A stretch of 64,000 nt of DNA from JAJCYL01 sp965206015 (GCA_965206015.1 CBDBIW010000014.1:372001-436000), one strand, 5' to 3'; positions 1 through 8,406 are shown, numbered from the stretch's first letter. A program made the numbers and translations. Notes: generated from the sequence alone by a model not told the origin.

Positions 1-57
1 TGGAGAGTTTTAGGAGAATTGCCATAGGCGGATAGATTTAAGAAATAGATAGAATAG

Positions 58-87
58 AGCCGGTTGAATAATTTTTACCGGCTTTTT
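58..87 (+). terminator. Rho-independent terminator of an upstream gene
   Basis: A 7-bp perfect stem (AGCCGGT at 58-64, ACCGGCT at 77-83) with a 12-nt loop is followed by a run of T. It lies before the first complete gene, so it most likely ends a transcript entering from the left. The first 57 bases are too short to identify the upstream gene; short frames ending near 27-35 are all that can be seen. Confidence 0.75.
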
Positions 88-135
88 CATTTTAAACTAT
101 CTTTGGTTTTTAGCAACTCGTAATACAGAAAGACA

Positions 136-897
136 ATGTACGTTAATTTGTCAGGATTAAATGTTCTAGTCACTGGAGCCAGTCGGGGTATTGGTAAGGC
201 AATCGCATCGAAATTAGCCGGGGCTGGAGCAACCGTCGCTGTTCACTACAATAAGAATGTACGGGAAGCAGAAAATCTGGCGCATGTTTTAGGAAATGAT
301 TCTCAACCATTCCAGGCGGATTTGGCAAAACCTGACGATGTTAATTCGTTATTCGATCGTGTGACCAGCGAGTTTGGCAGTATCGAAATCTTAATAAATA
401 ATGCCGGGGTTGCGATTGATGCACCAATAGAAGAATCTGAAAAAAAATGGATCGAATCATGGAACAGGACTATGATGACCAATTTGACTTCTGCGGGTAT
501 TCTTTGCCACAACGCAATTAATCATTTCTTGCAGAGGAAAAGTTTGGGAAGAATTATTAACGTCACTTCGAGAGCAGCATTTAGAGGTGATAAGGCAGAG
601 TACTTGGCTTATGCAGCATCCAAGGGAGGGTTGGTTGCATTGACAGCCTCTATAGCCAGGGCTTATGGTAAGCAGGGCATAAAAGCTTTCAATATTGCTC
701 CAGGATTTGTCAGGACCGATATGGCTCAAGATTTTATTGAAAAATATGGTTCCGAATACGCAAGTGAAGATATCGCTTTGGAAAGACTCACTGAGCCTAA
801 AGATGTAGCACCTATGGTTACCTTTATTGCTTCAGGGATGGCGGATCATGCAACTGGTTGCACAATTGACATCAATGCTGGCAGTTACATCCATTAA
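136..897 (+). CDS. SDR-family NAD(P)-dependent oxidoreductase (FabG-like)
   Basis: Classical short-chain dehydrogenase of 253 aa, the usual length. The Rossmann glycine motif TGASRGIG is at residues 13-20, NNAG at 88-91, and the active site is a Ser in NVTS followed by YAASK. The C-terminal INAGS resembles the V/I-D-G-G end of FabG proteins. The closest textbook relative is 3-oxoacyl-ACP reductase, but SDR substrate cannot be read from sequence, so fatty-acid synthesis is only one possibility. It starts 11 nt upstream of lpxH in the same direction, suggesting co-transcription. Cytosolic; no signal peptide or membrane segment. No oddities in frame or length. Confidence 0.9.
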   Translation: MYVNLSGLNVLVTGASRGIGKAIASKLAGAGATVAVHYNKNVREAENLAHVLGNDSQPFQADLAKPDDVNSLFDRVTSEFGSIEILINNAGVAIDAPIEESEKKWIESWNRTMMTNLTSAGILCHNAINHFLQRKSLGRIINVTSRAAFRGDKAEYLAYAASKGGLVALTASIARAYGKQGIKAFNIAPGFVRTDMAQDFIEKYGSEYASEDIALERLTEPKDVAPMVTFIASGMADHATGCTIDINAGSYIH

Positions 898-908
898 AAG
901 TACACAAT

Positions 909-1673
909 GTGATAACTACCTTCGAAAACTTGCCTGAAGGAAAAAAACTTTATTTCGCCAGTGATTTTCATCTAGGGGCTCCTGACTACGAGTCCAGCCT
1001 TGCAAGAGAAAAGAGAATTGTCTCTTGGCTTGAAATGATAAAATTGGATGCCGGAGGTATCTTTTTAGTTGGTGATATTTTCGATTTCTGGTTTGAATAC
1101 AAGCAGACAATTCCAAAAGGATTTACACGTTTTTTAGGTAAACTGGCTGAAATAAGTGACACTGGAATTCCGGTGATAGTATTCACCGGTAATCACGACA
1201 TGTGGATGTTTGACTATTTCCCAAAGGAGTTGAATATTAAGATTCACAGATCTACAGAGTTTTTAATGGTAAATGGGAATAAAGTTTTAATAGGACATGG
1301 TGACGGTCTTGGTCCTGGCGATCATGCCTATAAATTTTACAAGAAACTATTTAGCAATTCGGTTTGTCAAAAACTGTTTGAATGGTTACATCCAAATATC
1401 GGTATGGCGATTGCAAAATATTGGTCGAGTAAGAGTAGAATTAGCGGCAGCCATAAATCGTTAGACCTTGAGGCCGAATGGCTTATACAATATTGCCGCA
1501 AAGTTGAATCAAAGACCCATCACGACTATTACATCTTTGGTCACAGGCATGTGTCCACTGAGTTGGACCTTAGTGCTACTGCCAAATATGTCAACATAGG
1601 TGAGTGGATTGACCAATGTACTTATGCGGTTTTTGCTAATGGAAAATTGGAATTACAGACATATTCAACATAG
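909..1673 (+). CDS. lpxH: UDP-2,3-diacylglucosamine diphosphatase (LpxH-type metallophosphoesterase)
   Basis: Calcineurin-like phosphoesterase of 254 aa that fits LpxH, the lipid A pathway enzyme hydrolysing UDP-2,3-diacylglucosamine to lipid X at the inner membrane surface. Metal-binding motifs appear in order: DFHLG near residue 20, GDIFDFW near 57, GNHD near 96, GHGD near 132 and FGHRH near 210. The start is GTG at 909; the ATG at 907 is out of frame and runs straight into TGA, so GTG is the only sensible start. The gene follows the SDR gene by 11 nt. Lipid A synthesis implies a Gram-negative envelope. Another family phosphatase is possible, but the motif spacing favours LpxH. Confidence 0.88.
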   Translation: MITTFENLPEGKKLYFASDFHLGAPDYESSLAREKRIVSWLEMIKLDAGGIFLVGDIFDFWFEYKQTIPKGFTRFLGKLAEISDTGIPVIVFTGNHDMWMFDYFPKELNIKIHRSTEFLMVNGNKVLIGHGDGLGPGDHAYKFYKKLFSNSVCQKLFEWLHPNIGMAIAKYWSSKSRISGSHKSLDLEAEWLIQYCRKVESKTHHDYYIFGHRHVSTELDLSATAKYVNIGEWIDQCTYAVFANGKLELQTYST

Positions 1674-1674
1674 G

Positions 1675-2468
1675 CATTTATTCGCCGTTGTTTTCCTGAT
1701 GTTACCACTATTGGGGATTACACAAAATCTGAAAAAATCAAGGAAGTAAAAATTGATGACTCAATTGCTGTTTCTATGGACCGCAATGGTTCAATTTTTA
1801 TTGGCCATAATGGAGGAAAAATTACTAAAGCTTAAAATACTGGCGAGCCGGGTTTGATTTATTACCTCAAAAGAATGCAGCGATTCTTTATTGGAAGCAT
1901 GGACAACACTCGATATTCTTGCTTTTCATGAAGGACTCCAAAGCCTGACATTACTGAATTAGGTTCCTGACGCCTATTTATACAATTGATTTGTGGGTAT
2001 GCGATGCCGAGCTTAGCTACGTTCAATTATGAGGCCAGTATTTGGGTAATAGATGACTCTGACGGGTAATAGATGACCCTGGTTTCAGCTTAAAACTTCT
2101 GGATACCTCTTTAAATGGAGTGACTATTAACACCCCGTTGAATTGAGTACTGGATTCAGAAAATTATCAAATTATATTGGTCAGGGAATATCAGAACCTA
2201 TTTTTTTATCAGTAACCTCAATACAGGTATTCTTATTTTTGATAACCTGGGCAATTATCCGAGAACTATCTCTGTAGCTGAAGTCACATTTTTCGGGTTC
2301 GTTGAAAATGAGATTTTTTACCAAAAAAGGGGACAGACTCACTTTCGAGGATGTCTGTTTAAGTTCTACAAGATTCATTGAAACTCCGCTGTCCAAGTAT
2401 TATTTAGCCTCCAAGAGCGGAGTCTATCTTTTCGCCAAAGAGAAGTTTACAGCTATTAATTTATTCCC
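1675..2468 (+). pseudogene. Shattered beta-propeller-like protein gene downstream of lpxH
   Basis: No single frame is open here, but pieces in different frames join into one protein. They are a signal-peptide-like stretch (FAVVFLMLPLLGITQ), then KIDDSIAVSMDRNGSIFI, WVIDD..FSLKLLDTSLNG, ILVREYQN, GILIFDNLGNY and VTFFGFVENEIFY. The order and wording resemble a conserved secreted Cytophagales protein of about 250 aa with propeller-like repeats that often sits beside lpxH (recalled, not searched). At least five frame breaks and stops are needed. One is a 20-bp tandem duplication at 2044-2083 that puts a stop after WVIDDSDG; with a single copy the frame reads on into WVIDDPGFSLKLL. The 3' end runs into the convergent TolC gene. 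Confidence 0.7.
2044..2083. repeat. 20-bp tandem duplication inside a pseudogene
   Basis: Two adjacent 20-bp units, both beginning GGGTAATAGATGAC, match at 17 of 20 positions. Twenty is not a multiple of three, so the duplication shifts the reading frame of the surrounding propeller-like gene. Confidence 0.85.
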
Positions 2469-3829
2469 TTATAGATGTCGAGTATCTTTTTTCTGAACAC
2501 GATACTATACTTAGCGTTGGCGAATTGAATCTCCGCCCTGTTTTTGTTGTTTAAACTTTCCAGATAAGTAAAAAAGTCGGTATTCCCAGTTTGGTATCTT
2601 TTATTGGAGAATTCGTAAGATTGAGTCAGTGCTGTGAGATTCTCTTCAGCGGCTCTATAGGTGTTTTGAGCAGAAACGAGATCTAAATAAACAGTTTGAA
2701 CCGTATTGGTCATGTCCTGATATGCTTGTCTTGCATCCAGCTCACTATTTACCATATTAATCCTGGCAACCTGTATGTTAGTATTGGTTTGCCATCGATT
2801 GAAAATTGGAATATTTAACGAGAAGTTGAAATATTCAAATTGATTGTATCCCATTTGGTCCCAAAATGTTGCGTCCGCTTCAAAATTTTCGCCACCAGTT
2901 GGACCAGGGTCAAGATTGGGGTTAACAGCTCCATTGGATGAATAATTCGAACCAATCCTGGCAAAAAAGTTAACAGTTGGATACCGTGCTACTTTGGCAG
3001 CTTTCATTTGATATATGGCTGAAGTGTTATTAGCCTCTGCTCTCTTCAAATCAGGAGCAAAATCCAGGCTTGCAGCCAATATCTGATCAAAGTCCTCTAT
3101 GTCAAGAAGCACCTCACCATCTTCAAAATCATAAGACTCTACATCATAATCATTCTTTGGGTCCAGTTGTAATGTCTGTATTAATGTAAGTAAATCTCTT
3201 TGATACTGGTTTTCAAAATTTATTCTATTAAGTCGTTCATTGGCCACTTGAGATCGAAAATTATAAACAAGTTCGATATTACCAACACCAACGGATTCTC
3301 TTTTTATTTCCCTCTCCAATTGCTTTCTCAGGAGCCCAATCCGGTTTTCAGAGATTTTAATATTTTCCTTATCAATTAACACATTTAAATAGGAGGACAT
3401 GACAGTCGCTTTAACAAATATATTTTGTCCCTCGATGTCACTCTGGGCTGCCTGTTCATCAGCATTTCGCTGCTTTAAATTATAGGTATTGGCAAATCCA
3501 CCAAAAAGAACAGCGTTTATGTCAAACCGGGGATTCGAAGAATTAGTTATTGCTGATATCTGTCTGGCTGCATTGGTATCGAAAAATGTTCCAAAGAAAA
3601 AATCATAATTCGCTGCTGCAGTCAGGCTTGGTAAATAATTCATCAGTGCCTGGAATTTATTGGCCTTCGCAATTAAAGCATTGTTTTTAGCCCTTTTCAA
3701 ACCAATGTTATTCTCCAGGGCTACATCAATGGCCTGCTCAAGCGTAATAATTTCCTGTGCCTTGCCTATCTCAGCGAATAAGAGAAGTGCAACTATTATT
3801 CCCAAAACCGTAATGGTCGATCGTTTCAT
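2456..3829 (-). CDS. TolC-family outer membrane efflux protein
   Basis: 457 aa with an N-terminal signal peptide (hydrophobic VLGIIVALLLF, cleavage near GKAQ), followed by the typical TolC opening ITLEQAIDVALENN. The rest is long helical, coiled-coil-rich sequence with the two-fold repeat of the family: the second half shows TNTNIQVARINMV and YQTGNTDFFTYLES, the equivalent of the family's R-Y-x-x-G-x-x-x-x-x-x-x-L motif. Such proteins form trimeric outer membrane channels for tripartite export pumps or type I secretion. No pump genes flank it, although a short membrane-peptide frame lies just downstream of its promoter region (3984-4118). The substrate is unknown. Length is normal. Confidence 0.93.
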   Translation of the reverse strand: MKRSTITVLGIIVALLLFAEIGKAQEIITLEQAIDVALENNIGLKRAKNNALIAKANKFQALMNYLPSLTAAANYDFFFGTFFDTNAARQISAITNSSNPRFDINAVLFGGFANTYNLKQRNADEQAAQSDIEGQNIFVKATVMSSYLNVLIDKENIKISENRIGLLRKQLEREIKRESVGVGNIELVYNFRSQVANERLNRINFENQYQRDLLTLIQTLQLDPKNDYDVESYDFEDGEVLLDIEDFDQILAASLDFAPDLKRAEANNTSAIYQMKAAKVARYPTVNFFARIGSNYSSNGAVNPNLDPGPTGGENFEADATFWDQMGYNQFEYFNFSLNIPIFNRWQTNTNIQVARINMVNSELDARQAYQDMTNTVQTVYLDLVSAQNTYRAAEENLTALTQSYEFSNKRYQTGNTDFFTYLESLNNKNRAEIQFANAKYSIVFRKKILDIYKGIN

Positions 3830-3983
3830 TATGTAATCAGTTCATTAATTGGAAACGATAATTGTCAAGATATATGCCAAGCATATAAAATTCTGATAAT
3901 CAGAGTGATATAATATTTAAATGTCATTGTAGTGTACGGTATTAATACACTGGTGTTCAATATTGAACCGAAATGAAACCTTT

Positions 3984-4118
3984 TTAGAATGTTAATTGGG
4001 CAAGATGTTCTTCGAACAGCATTATTAAGCTCACTAAAATTCCAATAACCATTAGAATGGTTGGTTTTGATAAAACCACAAATAAAGAGTTCAAGGGGCC
4101 AGAGACTCTTCTTTTCAT
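3984..4118 (-). CDS. Possible 44-aa membrane peptide or gene remnant
   Basis: ATG-started frame of 44 codons, upstream of the TolC gene and in the same direction. It starts MKRRVSGPL and contains one hydrophobic stretch (ILMVIGILVSLIMLF). It could be a small membrane protein or the last piece of a lost transporter subunit once paired with the TolC protein. I do not recognise it, and no ribosome-binding site decides the matter. The remainder of the 374-nt gap between TolC and the EF-hand gene shows nothing else. Confidence 0.25.
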   Translation of the reverse strand: MKRRVSGPLNSLFVVLSKPTILMVIGILVSLIMLFEEHLAQLTF

Positions 4119-4278
4119 CAGATTAAAGACACCTCTAATATCAAAAGGTTTAAATTCAAATAATGTTAATTTTTATTCAGATGTGTCAAGTCAAAGTTAA
4201 TATTTGAAAAAACCGTCATTAAAAACAGCTTTTTATCTTGCCAGTTTTTATTCAATTTTGGCCTCCGCAACAGACGCC

Positions 4279-4833
4279 ATGTTAACGGATCTACAGGAAA
4301 AGAAACAACGACTATTTTTTAGGTTACTTGACTCTGACGGGGACGGTTATATTAGCTCCGGTGATTTTAAGTCTATTGGAGAAAATATTTGCATTATGCA
4401 AGGTCTAGAATTGGACACCATAGTATTTCGACAAATAGACGAAGCAAATGAAAAACTCTGGATGGACATTAGGGAATATAGCGACCAAAGTCGAAGAGAT
4501 TCGTGCTCAATTGAAGAGTGGTTAAAATTTGCAGATGATCAAATAGTCAACTGTGACGATGTATGGTATGACAATTATATCAATGCAGTTGTCACGGGAT
4601 TATTTCTGCTGTTTGATTCTGACGGAGACGGTCTCATCTCAGATAGAGAATTCTTTAGTATTTTCGTGTCTTTTAGAGTGGAGGTGCGGTACGCATCAAG
4701 CTGTTTTCGCAAATTGGATTTAAATAATGATGGACATATTGCTCGTGAAGAATTAGTTATTGCTGTTAAAGAATTTCTAAGAAGTGATAATGTCGAGGCC
4801 AATGGCAATTGGTTATTTGGTGATTGGAATTAA
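4279..4833 (+). CDS. EF-hand calcium-binding protein (calerythrin-like)
   Basis: Three clear EF-hand loops are visible: DSDGDGYISSGD near residues 18-29, DSDGDGLISDRE in the middle and DLNNDGHIAREE near the C-terminus. A degenerate second site lies between the first two. The four-site layout with one degenerate loop resembles bacterial calerythrin or sarcoplasmic-type calcium buffers. I prefer ATG at 4279 (MLTDLQEKK, 184 aa) because family members start close to the first EF helix. A TTG at 4204 in the same frame would add 25 residues and give a 209-aa product with a weakly signal-like start. It is convergent with recA (19 nt between stops). Partner and role unknown; calcium sensing or buffering is inferred. 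Confidence 0.8.
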   Translation: MLTDLQEKKQRLFFRLLDSDGDGYISSGDFKSIGENICIMQGLELDTIVFRQIDEANEKLWMDIREYSDQSRRDSCSIEEWLKFADDQIVNCDDVWYDNYINAVVTGLFLLFDSDGDGLISDREFFSIFVSFRVEVRYASSCFRKLDLNNDGHIAREELVIAVKEFLRSDNVEANGNWLFGDWN

Positions 4834-4852
4834 GAAATTCTTGTAATGAATA

Positions 4853-5872
4853 TCATTCAGTTTCAACAACTGCTGGTTCACCCTTGACTTTAGCCTTTAT
4901 CTTTTTTTCTAATTCCTCCATCAATTCAGGATTGTCATGAATTAGCCCTTTAACTGCATCTCTTCCCTGCCCAAGTCGATTTCCGTCATAGGAAAACCAT
5001 GACCCTGCTTTTTCGATAATATTCAATTCTACACCAAGGTCAATTATCTCACCTACTTTTGAAATACCTTCTCCGTACATTATGTCAAATTCAACAACTT
5101 TAAAGGGAGGTGCGACCTTGTTCTTAACAACTTTAACACGGGTTCGGTTTCCTGTTATGTTATCCGCAGCTTCTTTTATTTGACCAATTCTCCTAATATC
5201 TAATCTCACCGACGCATAAAACTTAAGGGCATTACCACCAGTTGTTGTTTCTGGATTTCCGAATATTACTCCAATTTTTTCTCTTAACTGATTAATAAAA
5301 ATGCAGGAGCATCCCGTTTTGCTTACTGTTCCCGTTAATTTTCGGAGAGCTTGGGACATAAGCCTGGCCTGAAGACCCATCTTGCTATCTCCCATTTCCC
5401 CCTCCAGTTCACTTCTTGGAACCAAGGCAGCAACTGAATCTATAACGATAATATCTACTGCTCCCGATCTGATTAGATGCTCAGTAATTTCTAATGCTTG
5501 TTCCCCATTATCCGGTTGAGATATCAAAAGGTTTTCGGTATCAATACCTAGTTTTTCGGCATATGATTTATCAAAAGCATGTTCAGCGTCAATGAATGCA
5601 GCAAGACCACCTGCCTTTTGAGCTTCTGCAATGCAATGCATTGACAAGGTTGTTTTACCGGATGACTCCGGGCCATAAACTTCAATCACCCTACCACGAG
5701 GAATTCCCCCTACACCCAAAGCAATGTCCAATCCTATAGAGCCGGTTGATATTACAGGAACATTCATCACTTTTTCATCACTGAGCTTCATGATAGTCCC
5801 CTTGCCGTAGGCTTTTTCAAGTTTTTCAATTGTCAGTTGTAATGCTTTGTGTTTTTCTTTCTGTTCACTCAT
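4853..5872 (-). CDS. recA: Recombinase RecA
   Basis: RecA, the ATP-dependent strand-exchange filament protein of homologous recombination and the SOS co-protease. Seen: EKAYGKGTIMKL near the start, Walker A GPESSGKTTL, Walker B VIIVIDSVAALVP, and the FINQLREKIGV segment of the DNA-binding L2 region. The frame is open up to a TTG at 5935, but I choose ATG at 5872 (MSEQKEKHKALQ, 339 aa), which matches the usual RecA length. The upstream TTG also coincides with a plausible -33 element, with a -7-like TAAATTTA 20 nt further on, so it is probably promoter rather than start codon. No LexA box was recognised. Confidence 0.97.
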   Translation of the reverse strand: MSEQKEKHKALQLTIEKLEKAYGKGTIMKLSDEKVMNVPVISTGSIGLDIALGVGGIPRGRVIEVYGPESSGKTTLSMHCIAEAQKAGGLAAFIDAEHAFDKSYAEKLGIDTENLLISQPDNGEQALEITEHLIRSGAVDIIVIDSVAALVPRSELEGEMGDSKMGLQARLMSQALRKLTGTVSKTGCSCIFINQLREKIGVIFGNPETTTGGNALKFYASVRLDIRRIGQIKEAADNITGNRTRVKVVKNKVAPPFKVVEFDIMYGEGISKVGEIIDLGVELNIIEKAGSWFSYDGNRLGQGRDAVKGLIHDNPELMEELEKKIKAKVKGEPAVVETE

Positions 5873-5904
5873 TTCGGACTTGATTTTAAATTCAATTGGG
5901 AAGG

Positions 5905-5935
5905 TAAATTTACGATGACTACTACCTTTTACCAA
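5905..5935 (-). promoter_or_regulatory. Putative recA promoter
   Basis: On the minus strand a TTG (5935-5933) and TAAATTTA (5912-5905) are separated by 20 nt. This is close to the Bacteroidota arrangement of a -33 TTG element and a -7 TAnnTTTG element. It would start transcription just upstream of the recA ATG at 5872. The fit to the -7 consensus is partial. Confidence 0.4.
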
Positions 5936-6078
5936 CGGAAGAAATTGATAAATTTTGAGGATGTATCTGCAAACTTCAAAAGGAGCTCATTTCCCTGCAA
6001 AGGCTTAGTATTTGAGGGTGATTTTCTAATTTGATATTAGCTTTGGAGCGGAACTATGATTTTCGAATTTGACTATTT

Positions 6079-6113
6079 TTAGTCGACTACTCCGAGTAGT
6101 CGACTAATTTTTT
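6079..6113 (+). terminator. Perfect 13-bp palindrome followed by T-run
   Basis: The arms TTAGTCGACTACT (6079-6091) and its exact reverse complement (6095-6107) surround a 3-nt loop CCG and are followed by six T. This is a strong intrinsic terminator shape for the + strand, yet no intact + gene ends here (recA runs the other way). Each arm contains GTCGAC, itself a palindrome. It may be a mobile palindromic element or the terminator of a lost gene. Confidence 0.6.
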
Positions 6114-6126
6114 CTCTACCCAATCA

Positions 6127-6537
6127 TTGAAAACTAATAAGACTATAGTTTCTCAACGGAATCTTAACCTCGTCAATTTCGTGTTTTGGTTCATCCTCCT
6201 GAGCATCTCTTTACTTGAGTTATGAGGTTATAGGTGGAGAGCAAATGAGATGGGACAATCGACTGACTTATTTGGTGCCCAACTACCTGACCTGTTGGTT
6301 ATTGACCTGCGGCGTCTATTATATCTATTTCCGTACCAACAAATTAAAGCTAAGGCGTATAGTTTTGATTCATGTGGGTGGAATGATGGCTTTTGGTCTG
6401 GTACATGCATTTGGTTCTGTTGCTCTGCTAACGCTAAGCAGAAGGCTAATTGAATATGGAGATTATGCTACTTCTTCTCACACTTTGACGATAGGTAACT
6501 ATCAATTGCTCGCACATCTGTTTCTTAACAACAGGGC
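6127..6537 (+). pseudogene. N-terminal fragment of a LytS-type sensor histidine kinase
   Basis: A TTG-started frame gives a basic N-terminus and one membrane segment (FVFWFILLSISLLEL). A frameshift near 6215 then leads to a second frame with YLVPNYLTCWLLTCGVYY, a charged loop, and VGGMMAFGLVHAFGSVALL. This looks like the multi-helix sensor region of the LytS/YehU-like kinases common in Bacteroidota, which signal to LytTR regulators. The His-kinase and ATPase parts are gone: the frame runs into an IS3 scrap on the opposite strand at 6538. Family assignment rests on the membrane pattern only. Confidence 0.55.
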
Positions 6538-6734
6538 TTACCACTTTTTGGACAGCACATCTTTGAGCATCATATTGTCCAGGCTCAGGTCTGCGTACAT
6601 CTTCTTTAATCTGTTATTCTCATCTTCAAGCTCTTTGAGGTGCTTTAACTGACTCACATCCATGCCGGGATACTTTTTGCGTCAATTGTAAAAAGTACCT
6701 TTAATCTGGCTCTCAGTAAATCTGTTCGCTTCAT
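6538..6734 (-). mobile_element. IS3-family transposase OrfA remnant
   Basis: Read on the minus strand, the pieces RFTESQIK, GTFYN-stop-RKKYPGMD, VSQLKHLKELEDENNRLKK and MYADLSLDNMMLKDVLSKK match the helix-turn-helix and leucine-zipper OrfA of IS3 elements. Three lesions show: a frame shift just after the ATG, loss of about 25 codons between SQIK and TFYN (the HTH core), and the conserved Trp of YNWRKKY turned to TGA. No OrfB or terminal repeats were found, so it cannot move. Confidence 0.85.
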
Positions 6735-6869
6735 CTTTTGATAGTTTAAGTTACTAATTTGTTTATTTTTAAACTGCCCGATTTTATAGTAAGGCTACAC
6801 TACAACCTAATTTATTTGACGCTAATAACTTAACCAGTCAATCAAAAGTAAGAATAGTAATGTCAGAGT

Positions 6870-7943
6870 TCAAACAAACTCTACACTGTGAATCATGGGC
6901 AGATTACCACTGATTTGGTCCCAATTTTCTCCTAGGTCTTCAGACATATAAAGATTGCCAGTGGTTGTTCCAAATGCCAAGGTGTCACTCGTAATATCAA
7001 GGGCATGTCTGAAAACGATATCAAAGCTGTCGTTTTGAGGAAGCCCTGACCTGTAATCTTTCCAGGTCTTGCCACCGTCGTTGGTTCGACAAACACAAAG
7101 TGATTGGTCAACAGCTACTCTCACTATGTCGCTAATTCCCGGAACCACCCAGGCTACATCGGGGTCTTCTTCATGAATGGCAACTGCGAATCCAAAACTT
7201 GCCGGCCCATTCTCCTGACCGACATCCTCCCACAATTTTCCTCCATTTGATGTTTTAAAAATGCCGCAGTGATTTTGCTGCCACATCACATCAGGATTAA
7301 CCTGACTCATTACTACTAAATGTGGGTCTTGTCCAATTTCAGAATTCGGATCCGGCAAATAATCCGCTTTCAGTCCTCTGTTTCTTACTTCCCAGGACTC
7401 ACCGCCATCCCAGGTCTCAAATACTCCGGCACAACTGATTCCAATGTAGAAATGATCCGGATTGCGAGAATCTACATTAATAGAATGAATCGCTGGGTTA
7501 TCACGACCACCACCGAACCAGCCTTCCTTTCGTGAGGCATGGTCCCAAAGAGATCGTACTAAGTCAAAGGAGTCCCCATTGTTCTTGCTTCTAAACAAAC
7601 CCCCTGGTTCGGTTCCAATCAGTATTTCTCCTGGCCTACTGGCAAACGCCCAGAGCAATTTTGTAACTGCGGGTACACCGTCTTTTACTTCATCACCTTC
7701 AACGTATTTCGGAGCATCAATTTCTTCCCAAGTCTGGCCGTCAATTGACCGATGAACTTTGCACCCCCAATGACCGTGGTCGAGTAATGCCCACCAAGTG
7801 CCGGTAAGTGAATCGACGGTAGCAATGGTCACCGGTATTCCAAGAAAGTGCGTCCTATCATAGCTCCACTTATTCTGGCCATTTTTCTTATAGACGACCA
7901 AACCTTTTCTAGTTCCAAGCAATAAAGTGTTCTTCGCTGTCAT
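6870..7943 (-). CDS. BNR/sortilin-type beta-propeller protein
   Basis: 357 aa of WD40/YVTN/BNR-like repeats. The Asp-box pattern (S/N-x-D-G-G/x-x-T/S-W) recurs as SIDGQTWEE, SKNNGDSFD, WDGGESWEV, TSNGGKLWED, TNDGGKTWKD and SEDLGENWDQ. The protein starts MTAKNTLLLGTRKGL without a signal peptide, so it is probably cytosolic. Proteins of this type are annotated as exo-alpha-sialidase-like or glycosyl-hydrolase-like propellers, but no sialidase catalytic Arg/Tyr set is evident, so I make no enzymatic claim. It lies 13 nt downstream of a MoaD/ThiS-fold gene in the same direction. That pairing recurs across phyla (recalled) and suggests a joint but unknown function. Confidence 0.85.
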   Translation of the reverse strand: MTAKNTLLLGTRKGLVVYKKNGQNKWSYDRTHFLGIPVTIATVDSLTGTWWALLDHGHWGCKVHRSIDGQTWEEIDAPKYVEGDEVKDGVPAVTKLLWAFASRPGEILIGTEPGGLFRSKNNGDSFDLVRSLWDHASRKEGWFGGGRDNPAIHSINVDSRNPDHFYIGISCAGVFETWDGGESWEVRNRGLKADYLPDPNSEIGQDPHLVVMSQVNPDVMWQQNHCGIFKTSNGGKLWEDVGQENGPASFGFAVAIHEEDPDVAWVVPGISDIVRVAVDQSLCVCRTNDGGKTWKDYRSGLPQNDSFDIVFRHALDITSDTLAFGTTTGNLYMSEDLGENWDQISGNLPMIHSVEFV

Positions 7944-7956
7944 GATATCCAGAATT

Positions 7957-8229
7957 TTAGCCCCCTGAAAGGGCCTGCATGATGTATATTTCGTCTGTGT
8001 CCCCTGCGGAGTCCGTTAGACTTTTTCGGTCTTTAATTAATTCATTGTCAATGAAAATATTAACATGTTTTCTCAACTCTCCGCTCTCATCAACAATATA
8101 ATCTTTGATGCCTTTGTGCATTTTTTCGATTTCATTAACCACGTCCGAGACAGTTTCTCCCTTCACCTGAGTGGGTACAAGATCAGGATAGAACCTTTTG
8201 AGGTTGGCGGTAAATTTTACAATAGCCAT
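7957..8229 (-). CDS. MoaD/ThiS-fold ubiquitin-like small protein
   Basis: 90-aa beta-grasp protein ending in SGG. The C-terminal Gly-Gly is the adenylated and thiocarboxylated tail in MoaD, ThiS and related sulfur carriers. The body has the family pattern: N-terminal strand, DVVNEIEKMHKGIKDYI helix, FIDNE turn, and DEIYIMQALSGG at the end. No MoaE, ThiG or E1-like gene lies next to it; instead the BNR-propeller gene follows by 13 nt. Whether it acts in molybdopterin or thiamin synthesis, or as a dedicated partner of the propeller, cannot be told. Upstream is a repeat-filled intergenic stretch (8230-8487). Confidence 0.85.
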   Translation of the reverse strand: MAIVKFTANLKRFYPDLVPTQVKGETVSDVVNEIEKMHKGIKDYIVDESGELRKHVNIFIDNELIKDRKSLTDSAGDTDEIYIMQALSGG

Positions 8230-8307
8230 TAGTTTTCAAATATTGACTAACAAAAATAATCAAAAGTGGTTTTCTCACCTTATTGACGAAATGAGTCCGG
8301 TCAAAAA

Positions 8308-8349
8308 GACATATAACAAAGGACATATAACAAAAGACATATAACAAAG
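8308..8349. repeat. Three tandem 14-bp repeats
   Basis: Three contiguous copies of GACATATAACAAAG; the middle copy ends in A instead of G. They lie in the divergent gap between the MoaD-like gene and the GT39 gene. Confidence 0.9.
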
Positions 8350-8374
8350 AATAATTACAGTCGCGGGCATATAA

Positions 8375-8406
8375 AGACCAGGTTATTTGAAGACCAAGTT
8401 ATTTGA
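8375..8406. repeat. Two tandem 16-bp repeats
   Basis: AGACCAGGTTATTTGA is followed immediately by AGACCAAGTTATTTGA, one mismatch. This is the second tandem duplication in the same 260-nt gap. Confidence 0.9.

Noticed and set aside
2181..2396. 71-codon minus frame
   Set aside because: Antisense of the shattered propeller-like gene; the + strand pieces match a coherent protein.
5873..5935. TTG-started 21-residue extension of RecA
   Set aside because: It would exceed normal RecA length, and the TTG coincides with a plausible -33 promoter element.
8308..8349. Possible CRISPR array
   Set aside because: The 14-bp units are contiguous with no spacers, and no cas genes are present in the window.
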